Shown in pieces: positions 44,291 to 55,581 of a stretch of 64,000 bases of DNA. The DNA lies in the NCBI RefSeq assembly GCF_029891575.1, contig NZ_JARZHF010000001.1:682001-746000 (forward strand), given 5' to 3'. A model generated the notes under the pieces. The model ran no database searches. It was not told where the DNA came from and saw only the letters and a list, made by a program, of their open reading frames with translations. Position numbers and translations under genes: made by a program. This DNA comes from Salipaludibacillus daqingensis. Lineage in GTDB: Bacteria > Bacillota > Bacilli > Bacillales > Salisediminibacteriaceae. How positions within the stretch are numbered: position 1 is the first letter of the stretch; each line of letters begins with the position of its first letter.

Positions 44291-44808
44291 AACGAATCAT
44301 AACAGCTATCGTTCAAAACAGAAGTGGTGTTTTAAATCGGGTTACTGGCTTAATGCACAAACGCCAGTTTAATATTGAAAGTATTTCCGTTGGTCGAACA
44401 GAAACAGAAGGTATATCCAAAATGACTTTCGTCGTTGACGTACCAGATCACCAAAAGCTTGAACAGTTAACGAAACAGTTAAACAAACAAATTGATGTTC
44501 TAAAAGTAACTGACTTATCCGATAAAGCGATTGTTGCTAGAGAATTAGCACTAATCAAAGTTGTAAGTAATTCACAACTAAGAAACGAAATTCAAGGGAT
44601 TATTGAACCGTTTCGAGCATCAGTCATTGATGTAAGTAAAGATAGTGTTTCTGTCCAAGTGACAGGAAAACCAGACAAAATTGAAGCTTTGATTGACTTG
44701 CTACGACCTTATGGCATTAAAGAAATTGCAAGAACTGGTCTCACAGCATTTGCTAGAGGTCATCAACCGCAAGTCACTGAATTCACTTCCTATTCATTAC
44801 TAAAATAA
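44287..44808 (+). CDS. ilvH: Acetolactate synthase small (regulatory) subunit
   Basis: A 173-residue regulatory subunit that activates IlvB and gives valine feedback. Residues 1-75 form the ACT domain ([30 protein letters not shown], with the valine-site Asn/Gly residues). Residues 80-160 form the C-terminal domain ([35 protein letters not shown]). Overlaps ilvB (ATGA), implying coupled translation in a fixed ratio. Confidence 0.96.
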   Translation: MKRIITAIVQNRSGVLNRVTGLMHKRQFNIESISVGRTETEGISKMTFVVDVPDHQKLEQLTKQLNKQIDVLKVTDLSDKAIVARELALIKVVSNSQLRNEIQGIIEPFRASVIDVSKDSVSVQVTGKPDKIEALIDLLRPYGIKEIARTGLTAFARGHQPQVTEFTSYSLLK

Positions 44809-44827
44809 ATGAACATGGACATTTTAA

Positions 44828-47441
<2,614 letters not shown>

Positions 47442-47456
47442 GGAGGATGGACAACG

Positions 47457-48563
47457 ATGAATAAGAAGATCGTTCTATTACCGGGCGATGGTATTGGTCA
47501 AGAGGTTATCGAATCTGCCAAAACAGTGTTAGAAGCTCTTGCCGAAGAATACAACCATACATTTTCATATGAATCTCATGCGATCGGAGGAGCGGCAATA
47601 GATGAATACGGAACCCCACTCCCTGATACGACAGAAAAGGCTTGTCACGAAGCTGACGCCGTTTTGTTAGGTGCTGTAGGTGGACCGAAATGGGATCAAA
47701 ACCCTTCTCATCTTCGACCGGAAAAAGGCCTGTTAGGAATTCGAAAGTCATTAGGTCTTTTTGCAAATTTACGTCCTATTCAAGGTTTTAATAACTTGCT
47801 TCATGCCTCTCCCCTTAAGGAAGAAGTGGTGAAAGGCAGCGATTTACTCATCGTTCGTGAACTTACTGGTGGACTTTACTTCGGTACACCAAGTGAGCGT
47901 CGAAACAATGGCCAATCTGCTGTTGATACTCTAGCTTATGATCGATCAGAAATCGAACGTATTGTAGAGAAAGGATTCCAAGCAGCTCAAATTCGTCGTA
48001 AACATCTTACGTCCGTAGATAAAGCTAACGTCCTCGAATCAAGTAAATTATGGCGTGAGGTCGTTGAAGAGAAAAAGAAAGATTATCCAGAAGTTACTGT
48101 TGATCATATGCTTGTTGACGCTACTGCAATGAAATTGATAACCAACCCAAAGTATTTTGATGTGATCGTCACAGAGAATATGTTCGGAGATATATTAAGC
48201 GATGAGGCTTCTGTTCTTACAGGATCATTAGGTATGTTACCGTCTGCAAGTGTAAGAAAAGATAGTTTTGGATTATATGAGCCGGTCCATGGTTCAGCTC
48301 CTGACATCGCTGGTGAAGGTATCGCCAATCCACTAGCAATGATCTTATCAGCAGCCCTCATGCTTCGTCACTCCTTTCATATGGAGAATGAAGCACGTGT
48401 TATTGAAGCCGCTGTTGCCGATGCATTAGAGCAAGGCTATCATACAGCAGACCTAAACATCGCTGGGGGACAAACAGTAAGCACAGAAAAAATGACTCAA
48501 CTCGTCGTTGACTTTATTAAATCAGACAGTACTACGAACAGTATCATGAGCTGTTACGCATAA
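47457..48563 (+). CDS. leuB: 3-isopropylmalate dehydrogenase
   Basis: An NAD-dependent decarboxylating dehydrogenase (368 residues). Marks: LLPGDGIGQEVIE at the start, LRPEKGLLGIRKSLGLFANLRPI, RELTGGLYFGTPS with the substrate Arg/Tyr, DATAMKLITNPKYFDVIVTENMFGDILSDEAS (the Asp metal ligands) and EPVHGSAPDIAGEGIANP. It follows leuA after 15 bases with an AGGAGG ribosome site. The C-terminus ends SIMSCYA, slightly longer than usual. A strong hairpin separates it from leuC. Confidence 0.96.
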   Translation: MNKKIVLLPGDGIGQEVIESAKTVLEALAEEYNHTFSYESHAIGGAAIDEYGTPLPDTTEKACHEADAVLLGAVGGPKWDQNPSHLRPEKGLLGIRKSLGLFANLRPIQGFNNLLHASPLKEEVVKGSDLLIVRELTGGLYFGTPSERRNNGQSAVDTLAYDRSEIERIVEKGFQAAQIRRKHLTSVDKANVLESSKLWREVVEEKKKDYPEVTVDHMLVDATAMKLITNPKYFDVIVTENMFGDILSDEASVLTGSLGMLPSASVRKDSFGLYEPVHGSAPDIAGEGIANPLAMILSAALMLRHSFHMENEARVIEAAVADALEQGYHTADLNIAGGQTVSTEKMTQLVVDFIKSDSTTNSIMSCYA

Positions 48564-48611
48564 ATCAAATCTATTCTATAATCGTACCTTGAAATGAAAG
48601 GGTACAAACAC

Positions 48612-48641
48612 AGTAGCACCTGCTTATAAGCAGGTGCTACT
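48612..48641 (+). other. Intercistronic hairpin between leuB and leuC
   Basis: AGTAGCACCTGC and GCAGGTGCTACT form a perfect 12-base stem with a TTATAA loop. No T run follows, so it is not a classic terminator; it could be an mRNA processing or 3'-end stabilising structure within the operon transcript. Confidence 0.75.
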
Positions 48642-48664
48642 CCTTAAAAGGAGTGAATGACAAA

Positions 48665-50080
48665 ATGAGTAAACCAAAAACAATCATTGATAAAATTTGG
48701 GACCGCCACGTTGTCCACAAAGAAGAAAATAAACCTGACTTGATATATATCGATCTGCAACTCGTCCATGAAGTTACTTCCCCACAAGCATTTGAAGGAC
48801 TTCGAATGAAAGGGCGCCGAGTTAGGCGACCGGATCGAACTTTTGCAACAATGGATCACAACGTACCTACGATTGCACGCCATATCATTAACGATCCTAT
48901 TAGTAAAAAACAAATGGAAACATTACAAAAGAACTGTGAGGAGTTTGAAGTTCCTCTTGCTGATATAAACCACCCTGATCAAGGAATTGTACACGTTATC
49001 GGACCAGAATTAGGTTTAACTCAACCAGGAAAAACGATCGTCTGTGGCGATAGTCATACATCTACACACGGTGCCTTTGGTGCCCTTGCATTTGGTATCG
49101 GTACAAGTGAAGTAGAACACGTTTTGGCTACTCAAACGCTTTGGCAAGCCCCCCCTAAAACAATGAACGTCAAAGTAAATGGACGATTAAGCCCTGCCAT
49201 TACGGCGAAAGATTTAATTTTAGCCATTATCGCAAAATTTGGGGTTCGTTTTGGAACTGGTTATGTCCTTGAATACACTGGAGAAGCTATTCGTGATCTT
49301 TCCATGGAACAACGAATGACTATTTGTAATATGTCCATTGAAGCTGGCGCAAGGGCGGGACTCATCAGCCCAGACGAAACGACTTTTAACTACTTAAAAG
49401 GCCGACGACATGTACCAAAAGACGAAGAATTTGATCAAGCTGTTGCAGAATGGTCTGCTCTAGCTACTGACGCTGAAGCAACATACGATGCAATGGTTGA
49501 AATTGATGCAAACGAAGTCGAACCTCAAGTAACATGGGGAACAAACCCAAGCATGTGTATTCCAGTGAGTGCAACTATTCCAGCACCAGAGTCTGCAAAA
49601 ACAGACGCTTCTAAAGAAGAAATTGAAAGAGCTCTTGAATATATGGGGTTAGAAGCAAATAAACCTATCTCTTCCGTAACGATTGAACACGTGTTCATCG
49701 GTTCATGCACAAATTCAAGAATTAGCGACCTTCGTCGAGCAGCAAAGGTTGTGGAAGGGAAAACTGTCCATACGGGAGTCCGTGCTATGGTCGTTCCCGG
49801 CTCACAGTCGGTTAAGTTAGTAGCTGAATCAGAAGGTTTAGATAAAGTCTTCACAGAAGCTGGATTTGAATGGAGAGATGCAGGCTGTAGCATGTGCTTA
49901 GCAATGAATGACGATATTGTTCCACCAGGTGAAAGATGCGCCTCTACTTCAAACAGAAACTTCGAAGGTCGTCAAGGAAACGGAGCAAGAACTCACTTAG
50001 TAAGCCCTGAAATGGCTGCCGCCGCAGCAATTGAAGGACGATTTGTCGATGTTCGAACGTATTTAACAACACCTGTTTAA
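48665..50080 (+). CDS. leuC: 3-isopropylmalate dehydratase large subunit
   Basis: An iron-sulfur hydro-lyase of the aconitase family (471 residues). [39 protein letters not shown], and the cluster Cys in [10 protein letters not shown] and [13 protein letters not shown] can all be seen. ATG 48665 is used because AAAAGGAG is 11 bases upstream; GTG 48653 overlaps that site. leuD follows after 30 bases and encodes the other subunit. Confidence 0.96.
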   Translation: MSKPKTIIDKIWDRHVVHKEENKPDLIYIDLQLVHEVTSPQAFEGLRMKGRRVRRPDRTFATMDHNVPTIARHIINDPISKKQMETLQKNCEEFEVPLADINHPDQGIVHVIGPELGLTQPGKTIVCGDSHTSTHGAFGALAFGIGTSEVEHVLATQTLWQAPPKTMNVKVNGRLSPAITAKDLILAIIAKFGVRFGTGYVLEYTGEAIRDLSMEQRMTICNMSIEAGARAGLISPDETTFNYLKGRRHVPKDEEFDQAVAEWSALATDAEATYDAMVEIDANEVEPQVTWGTNPSMCIPVSATIPAPESAKTDASKEEIERALEYMGLEANKPISSVTIEHVFIGSCTNSRISDLRRAAKVVEGKTVHTGVRAMVVPGSQSVKLVAESEGLDKVFTEAGFEWRDAGCSMCLAMNDDIVPPGERCASTSNRNFEGRQGNGARTHLVSPEMAAAAAIEGRFVDVRTYLTTPV

Positions 50081-50110
50081 TAGAATATTTACGATTAGGA
50101 GGAAGAATTC

Positions 50111-50695
50111 ATGGAACCAATACGAAAACATAAAGGCCTCGTATATCCGATCAATCGATCGAATATTGACACAGATCAAATTATACCAAAACAATTTTTA
50201 AAACGCATTGAACGCCAAGGTTTTGGTCAATTCCTCTTTTATAACTGGCGTTTTGACGATGATGGAAATGAACGAAGTGATTTTTCATTAAACGATACAA
50301 AATATGATGGCGCCTCTATTCTTGTTGCCGGAGAAAATTTCGGTTGTGGCTCTTCTCGAGAACATGCACCTTGGGCTTTACAAGATTATGGATTCAAAGT
50401 CATTATCGCATCTAGTTTTGCTGATATCTTTTATAATAACTGTGTAAAGAACGGTATCTTACCGATTCAGCTAACAGAGGAACAAACCTCTGAATTAGTC
50501 AAAAAAGCGGAAGGAGAACCTTTCACATTATCCGTAGACTTAGAAAATCAAGTCGTTTTCGATGATGCCGGGTTCGAAGCTTCCTTTGAAATTATTAATT
50601 ATTTAAGAGAAATGCTCTTAAACGGTTGGGATGAAATTGCTGTAACACTCACTCATGAAGATAAAATCAGCACATTCGAAAATACTAAAGCGTAA
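50111..50695 (+). CDS. leuD: 3-isopropylmalate dehydratase small subunit
   Basis: A 194-residue swivel-domain subunit that pairs with LeuC. Marks: PINRSNIDTDQIIPKQFLKRIER at the start, GENFGCGSSREHAPWAL (the conserved Gly-Cys-Gly-Ser-Ser-Arg) and SSFADIFYNNCVKNGILPI. The ribosome site is AGGAGG. A terminator follows, so this is the last gene of the eight-gene operon. Confidence 0.96.
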   Translation: MEPIRKHKGLVYPINRSNIDTDQIIPKQFLKRIERQGFGQFLFYNWRFDDDGNERSDFSLNDTKYDGASILVAGENFGCGSSREHAPWALQDYGFKVIIASSFADIFYNNCVKNGILPIQLTEEQTSELVKKAEGEPFTLSVDLENQVVFDDAGFEASFEIINYLREMLLNGWDEIAVTLTHEDKISTFENTKA

Positions 50696-50707
50696 CTTTA
50701 TAATTTT

Positions 50708-50744
50708 AGCCAACGATTCTTCTTTAGAGATCGTTGGCTTTTTC
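50708..50744 (+). terminator. Terminator of the ilv-leu operon
   Basis: AGCCAACGAT and ATCGTTGGCT form a perfect 10-base stem followed by TTTTTC. Confidence 0.93.
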
Positions 50745-50933
50745 ATTCTCCAGACTTTCTAATTGGCATTGAAAAGTTATAGATGTAGTTGGTTTGCCTT
50801 CCTAACTTTTAATTTTTATTCGTTTAGGGGTGCTTCTTAGCTATTTTTTGTTTATAATAGAATATTGGAGCTTACTATATATCATATGTCAATCTCAAAT
50901 TTTTAATTTTTCATTATAGAAAGGGTTATGTAT

Positions 50934-52478
50934 ATGTCTAATGAAACACCAAGACGAACATTTGCGATTATCTCCCACCCCGATGCTGGTAAAACAACGC
51001 TAACGGAAAAGGTTCTTTTACAAGGTGGTGGTATTCGCAGTGCAGGAACGGTAAAAGGTAAGAAATCTGGTAAATATGCTACTTCAGATTGGATGGAAAT
51101 TGAAAAACAGCGTGGTATATCGGTTACTTCCAGTGTCATGCAGTTGCTTTACAAAGATATTCAAATTAATATTCTTGATACACCAGGTCACCAAGACTTT
51201 AGTGAAGATACGTATCGTACATTAACTGCCGTTGATACTGCAGTTATGGTTATCGATAGTGTGAAAGGGATAGAAGCCCAAACACTAAAGTTATTTAAAG
51301 TTTGTCGTATGCGTGGCATTCCTATTTTAACGTTTATTAATAAATTAGACCGTGAAGGGAAAGAACCACTAGATCTTCTTTCAGAAATCGAAGAAACGCT
51401 TGAAATGGAAACTTTTCCGATGAACTGGCCTATAGGAACAGGAAAGCGACTTAAAGGAATCTACAGCATTCCAGATGAAACGGTCGAAGTATACGACGAT
51501 TCTCATGAACGAGAAATCATTCCTTATAAAGATAATACGTCTCTTGAAGATTATGAGAAAGAAACCTTGGAAGAGGAAATCATGTTATTAAAAGAAGCAG
51601 GAAATGATTTTTCCATGAATAAAGTTCATAATGGCTCATTGACACCTGTGTTTTTCGGGAGTGCCCTTTCAAACTTTGGCGTCCAGTCATTTCTTGATCA
51701 ATTCGTAAAGTACGCCGCAGAACCACAACCTAGAAAAGCTTCTGGAGACTTAATTCAACCATCGAGTCCACATTTTTCTGGTTTTATTTTTAAAATCCAA
51801 GCAAATATGAATCCTAATCATCGTGACAGAATTGCTTTTTTACGAGTTTGTTCAGGAGTTTTTGAACGCGGCATGGAAGTCACTCTTTCTCGTTCAGGTA
51901 AAAAAATGAAGTTGAATCAAGCTCATTCCTTTTTCGCATCCGACACAGCAACTGTCGAAAAAGCAATGCCTGGTGACATTGTTGGTATCTATGATTCAGG
52001 GAATTTCCAAGTTGGTGATACGATCGTTGGCAGTGGTGACCGGATTCAATACGAAGAAATGCCACAGTTCCCTCCTGAACAATTTGCTAAAGTTACCGCT
52101 AAAAATGCGTTAAAACATAAACAATATCACAAAGGTATCGAGCAGCTTGTACAAGAAGGAACAATCCAACTTTACAAAACACCATATTTTGAAGACTATA
52201 TCATTGGTGCTGTTGGAGAATTACAATTCCAAGTGTTTGAGTACCGAATGAAAAATGAATATAAAGTTGATATTGAATTTAACTATATGACACATGAGTT
52301 AGCACGCTGGGTAACAAAAGGAAAAGTAACGGATGATATGACAGATAATAGAAAAATGCTTGTCAATGATCAGCAAGGACGACCCGTTTTACTTTTTCAA
52401 AACGAATTTGCTCTTCGTTGGTTCCATGATAAACACCCTGATATTGAGTTAGCTTCAGGTTGGGAGATATTAGAATAG
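50934..52478 (+). CDS. prfC: Peptide chain release factor 3
   Basis: A translational GTPase (514 residues) that recycles RF1/RF2 from the ribosome after termination. G1 is [14 protein letters not shown], switch I includes the region up to [13 protein letters not shown]3 is [16 protein letters not shown] and G4 is FINKLDREG. The PMNWPIGTG and [13 protein letters not shown] segments distinguish RF3 from EF-G. ATG 50934 is used, eight bases after AAGGG; ATG 50928 is only two bases after it. The gene is absent from some bacilli. Single gene with terminator. Confidence 0.95.
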   Translation: MSNETPRRTFAIISHPDAGKTTLTEKVLLQGGGIRSAGTVKGKKSGKYATSDWMEIEKQRGISVTSSVMQLLYKDIQINILDTPGHQDFSEDTYRTLTAVDTAVMVIDSVKGIEAQTLKLFKVCRMRGIPILTFINKLDREGKEPLDLLSEIEETLEMETFPMNWPIGTGKRLKGIYSIPDETVEVYDDSHEREIIPYKDNTSLEDYEKETLEEEIMLLKEAGNDFSMNKVHNGSLTPVFFGSALSNFGVQSFLDQFVKYAAEPQPRKASGDLIQPSSPHFSGFIFKIQANMNPNHRDRIAFLRVCSGVFERGMEVTLSRSGKKMKLNQAHSFFASDTATVEKAMPGDIVGIYDSGNFQVGDTIVGSGDRIQYEEMPQFPPEQFAKVTAKNALKHKQYHKGIEQLVQEGTIQLYKTPYFEDYIIGAVGELQFQVFEYRMKNEYKVDIEFNYMTHELARWVTKGKVTDDMTDNRKMLVNDQQGRPVLLFQNEFALRWFHDKHPDIELASGWEILE

Positions 52479-52489
52479 AAAACGACATT

Positions 52490-52537
52490 AAAACCTTGAA
52501 GTTACAGAGTTTTCACTCTTATTCTTCAAGGTTTTTT
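52490..52537 (+). terminator. Terminator of prfC
   Basis: AAAACCTTGAAG pairs with CTTCAAGGTTTT, with an inner AGAG/CTCT stem and T run. Confidence 0.92.
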
Positions 52538-52609
52538 CTATGATCACACTATTTTATAAATGACTGAAATAAAAAGAAAAACCGAGACTAATCATTCGTA
52601 AGCCTCCGT

Positions 52610-52750
52610 TTAAATAACTTTTTCTTTCACATATTTTTTCTTTCCTACTCCATCACAGAAGCGACAAGAAACTTTCTTCGTTACAAACCACAGTTTTTTT
52701 TCCACACGACCGACCCCTTTACACTGCTTACAAACGTAAATTATCGCCAT
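52610..52750 (-). CDS. 46-residue double-CxxC zinc-ribbon protein
   Basis: A 46-codon frame: CKQCKGVGRVE near the start and CRFCDGVGKKK later, a pair of CxxCxGxG motifs of the kind in the DnaJ cysteine-rich domain, so it probably binds one zinc ion through four Cys. The rest is strongly basic. The ribosome site GCGGTGA stands upstream of the ATG. No partner gene is apparent; the family is not recognised beyond the motif. It is converging on prfC, with its own start region shared with the DUF1538 operon. Confidence 0.65.
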   Translation of the reverse strand: MAIIYVCKQCKGVGRVEKKLWFVTKKVSCRFCDGVGKKKYVKEKVI

Positions 52751-52924
52751 GTGTTCACCGCTTTCTGGTTAGTTAATTTTTAAGCTTTGTTATAGTATAA
52801 TCTTTATTATCAAAATATTCAATTAATTTGATAATGTGCGTAAATTATTTTAGTTTAGGGTAATGAATATGTATGGTAATAAGATGTTATACAATAATTC
52901 AATTATTTTAAAAGGAGGCACAAA

Positions 52925-53617
52925 ATGAAAGATGTTTTTGAACAATTGAAAGAAGTTGTTATGGCAATTCTTCCAATGGCTATCCTTATTATCATTTTGC
53001 AATATACTGTGATCGGCCTCCCGCCAGAAACTTTTTTTCGTTTTCTTGCCGGAGTAGTCATGGTAGGCCTTGGGCTTTTTTTATTTTTAGTCGGTGTACA
53101 TATTGGCTTGTTACCAATTGGCGAAATGATTGGTTCAGCCTTACCAAAAACAAAAAAACCTTGGCTTATCATCCTCGTAGGATTTATTTTAGGGATTGTT
53201 GTGACAATTGCCGAACCTGATGTTCGGGTTTTAGCGTCTCAAATAGATCAAGTTTCTGATGGAGAAATTTCTAACCTTGTGCTAGTTTATTCCGTAGCTA
53301 TGGGTGTCGGCTTTTTTGTGGCAGTTGCCATGGCTAGAACGATTTTCAATATCCCCTTAAAATATATATTACTTGTCGGGTACGGAGCGGTTTTCACTTT
53401 AGCTCTTTTTACACCGGAAACTTATATACCTATTTCGTTTGATGCTGGTGGAGTTACTACTGGACCAATGACTGTTCCATTTATTCTCGCTTTAGGTGTC
53501 GGCGTTGCTTCTGTTCTGCGAGGGAAGTCATCAACAAGTGATGGATTTGGTCTTGTAGCATTAGCTTCGATAGGCCCCATCTTATCGGTGATGATTTTAG
53601 GGGTGATATTCGGATGA
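52925..53617 (+). CDS. DUF1538 family membrane protein, subunit A
   Basis: A 230-residue protein with six or seven hydrophobic segments. The family motifs are VGVHIGLLPIGEMIG near residue 56, VTIAEPDVRVLASQ near 98 and FDAGGVTTGPMTVPFILALGVGVA near 173. The next gene encodes a homologue with the same motifs in the same order, so the two probably form a heteromeric transporter. DUF1538 pairs in Halomonas have, as I recall, been reported as a two-component Na+(Li+,K+)/H+ antiporter (UmpAB); that is from memory. The stop overlaps the next start. AAAGGAGG ribosome site. Confidence 0.85.
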   Translation: MKDVFEQLKEVVMAILPMAILIIILQYTVIGLPPETFFRFLAGVVMVGLGLFLFLVGVHIGLLPIGEMIGSALPKTKKPWLIILVGFILGIVVTIAEPDVRVLASQIDQVSDGEISNLVLVYSVAMGVGFFVAVAMARTIFNIPLKYILLVGYGAVFTLALFTPETYIPISFDAGGVTTGPMTVPFILALGVGVASVLRGKSSTSDGFGLVALASIGPILSVMILGVIFG

Positions 53618-54345
53618 TTATTTCACTGTTTGAAGGAATTGATCATGTTATATATGAAGTTACAATGGCTATTATTCCTTTACTTGTCTTCTTTTTAGTA
53701 TTTCAGTTCATATTTTTAAAGTTAGACAAGGAGAAAATTAAAAATATTATTATTGGGTTATTATTTACTTTTGCAGGACTCGTTTTGTTTTTACAAGGCG
53801 TAGAAGTCGGCTTTTTCCCTGCTGGCGAAGCAATCGGTGAATTATTAGGAGAACGAGAAAATACTCTTATCCTCCTCCCTACTCTTGGATTTCTTTTCGG
53901 ACTAGTAGCCACCTTTGCTGAACCAGCGATTCGTATTTTAAACTATGAAGTAGAAAAAGTTACCGCAGGCTCAATTTCAAAAAATGTCATGCTAATTACG
54001 CTCTCACTTGGTGTTGGTACTTCTATTGCCCTATCAATGTTCCGCATTTTAGTCGGTCTCCCGTTATGGTGGTTCATTGTTCCAGGATATGGACTTGTGA
54101 TGATTTTAGCGTTTATATCTAAAGACCGCTTTATCTCTATTGCTTTTGATGCTGGTGGTGTTGCTACTGGACCAATGACCGTTACCTTTATAATGGCCAT
54201 AGCGGTTGGTGTTGCCTCTGTAACGGAAGGAAGAGATCCACTAATGGATGGATTCGGTATGATTGCTCTTGTAGCCTTGACACCAATCTTATCAGTGCTC
54301 ATACTAGGTTTGATATATACACAGAAGGAGCGGGAGGAAGAATGA
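53614..54345 (+). CDS. DUF1538 family membrane protein, subunit B
   Basis: A 243-residue paralogue of the upstream gene product, with QGVEVGFFPAGEAIGELL, VATFAEPAIRILNYE and FDAGGVATGPMTVTFIMAIAVGVA at matching places and a short charged tail (QKEREEE). Both ends overlap neighbours by four bases (ATGA), so A, B and the PII-like protein are translated as a coupled set. The shared Glu-Pro and Asp-Ala-Gly-Gly motifs in membrane segments are candidates for ion coordination; this is inference. Confidence 0.85.
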   Translation: MIISLFEGIDHVIYEVTMAIIPLLVFFLVFQFIFLKLDKEKIKNIIIGLLFTFAGLVLFLQGVEVGFFPAGEAIGELLGERENTLILLPTLGFLFGLVATFAEPAIRILNYEVEKVTAGSISKNVMLITLSLGVGTSIALSMFRILVGLPLWWFIVPGYGLVMILAFISKDRFISIAFDAGGVATGPMTVTFIMAIAVGVASVTEGRDPLMDGFGMIALVALTPILSVLILGLIYTQKEREEE

Positions 54346-55052
54346 ATAAAATCCGAAGAGACCATAAGCTCTTAGTCACAATTGTAAAAAGAGGAAGAGC
54401 TAAAAAAGTCATGAAAGCTGCTAAAAAAGCTGGGACTGAAGGAGGGACTATTTTATTCGGCATAGGTCGAGGGATTCGTGAGAAAAAGAAGCTCCTAGGT
54501 ATAGAAGCTTTCTATGAAAAAGAACTTGTGCTTAATTTGATTCCTGAAGATATTTTACCAAATGTTATTGATTCCATCATTGAAGAAGTCAATCTAAATA
54601 AACAAGGCAAAGGAATTGGTTTTATAATCGACATAAAAAAAACAATTGGTATTGCACATATGGACTATGAAGAAGAGGTTAAGGAGGACTTAGAAGAAAT
54701 GACTGATGATATAAACCATAAAGGATTCGATTTAATTATGACAATTGTTAACAAAGGCGATGCAGGTAAAGTAATTGATGCATCAAATCGTGGTGGGGCA
54801 GAAGGTGGAACTGTAATAAATGGACGTGGTAGTGGCATTCATGAAAAAGCAAAACTACTTTCTATCGCTATTGAACCTGAAAAAGATATAGTACTCACAT
54901 TAATTAAAAAGAATTCTACAAAAGATGTTCTAAAAGCTATCGAAGAAGATGTGAAAATTAACCAACCCGGAAAAGGAATTTCTTTTGTCTTACCGGTAGA
55001 ACAAACAGTGGGAATCCATCATCTTATGAAAACACCAGACGCAAATCAATAG
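54342..55052 (+). CDS. Tandem PII-like regulator of the DUF1538 system
   Basis: A 236-residue cytoplasmic protein made of two PII-like (ferredoxin-like) halves. Half one (about 8-108) has LLVTIVKRGRAKKVMKAAKKAG, GTEGGTILFGIGRG and GKGIGFIIDIKKTIGI. Half two (about 126-230) has LIMTIVNKGDAGKVIDASNRGG, GAEGGTVINGRGSG and GKGISFVLPVEQTVGI. Canonical PII has a longer T-loop with the uridylylated Tyr, and I do not see it here. A duplicated PII fused in one chain could form a trimer of pseudo-dimers. Coupled to the DUF1538 genes by overlap, so it most likely controls that transporter. Confidence 0.8.
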   Translation: MNKIRRDHKLLVTIVKRGRAKKVMKAAKKAGTEGGTILFGIGRGIREKKKLLGIEAFYEKELVLNLIPEDILPNVIDSIIEEVNLNKQGKGIGFIIDIKKTIGIAHMDYEEEVKEDLEEMTDDINHKGFDLIMTIVNKGDAGKVIDASNRGGAEGGTVINGRGSGIHEKAKLLSIAIEPEKDIVLTLIKKNSTKDVLKAIEEDVKINQPGKGISFVLPVEQTVGIHHLMKTPDANQ

Positions 55053-55088
55053 ATTTTTTTATTAACACTAAAAGGAGATGTAACGAAA

Positions 55089-55520
55089 ATGCCTCAAGTT
55101 AAAGATGTATATAATACTATTACTGATGAATTCCCTACCATCGTACTTGATGCACCTTTAGTTAAAGTTCAACAAACCTTTCAAGAAATGAACCCCATGT
55201 TCAGGACTTTATATGTTCTTGATGACCAAAATCAATTCATAGGGACTATCCCATTAGTCAAAATTATTAAAGGGTATACATTAAAAAAAGGAATTATAAC
55301 TTCTAAATCTAGCTCTGTTAAGGGGTTATTCCAGATGACTTCTCAAGATATAACAGCTCAAGATTTGATGGTAAAAAGTGGTTCTGTTTGTGAAAACGAT
55401 TCACTTGATGAAGCATTACAATTAATGGTAGAAACAAGTGTTGATGAGCTTCCAGTCTTAGATAAGCACGGTAGCATGGTTGGCCATTTAAGTGTTTTTG
55501 AACTATTGAGTTATCTGTAA
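55089..55520 (+). CDS. CBS-domain protein of the DUF1538 operon
   Basis: A 143-residue protein containing a CBS pair: FRTLYVLDDQNQFIGTIPLVKIIKGY near residue 38 and SVDELPVLDKHGSMVGHLSVFELLSYL at the end. CBS pairs often bind adenine nucleotides. It starts 36 bases after the PII-like gene with an AAAGGAG ribosome site and is the last gene before a terminator. It lacks any other domain, so it is probably a sensor of the transporter; the ligand is unknown. Confidence 0.8.
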   Translation: MPQVKDVYNTITDEFPTIVLDAPLVKVQQTFQEMNPMFRTLYVLDDQNQFIGTIPLVKIIKGYTLKKGIITSKSSSVKGLFQMTSQDITAQDLMVKSGSVCENDSLDEALQLMVETSVDELPVLDKHGSMVGHLSVFELLSYL

Positions 55521-55552
55521 TAGAACCTCTACTAAATTCAATCAAAAATAAA

Positions 55553-55576
55553 CGAGAGCTGATGATTCAGCTCTCG
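55553..55576. terminator. Bidirectional terminator between the CBS gene and khtU
   Basis: CGAGAGCTGA and TCAGCTCTCG form a perfect 10-base stem between converging genes. T-rich sequence lies on both sides. Confidence 0.9.
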
Positions 55577-55581
55577 CTCTT

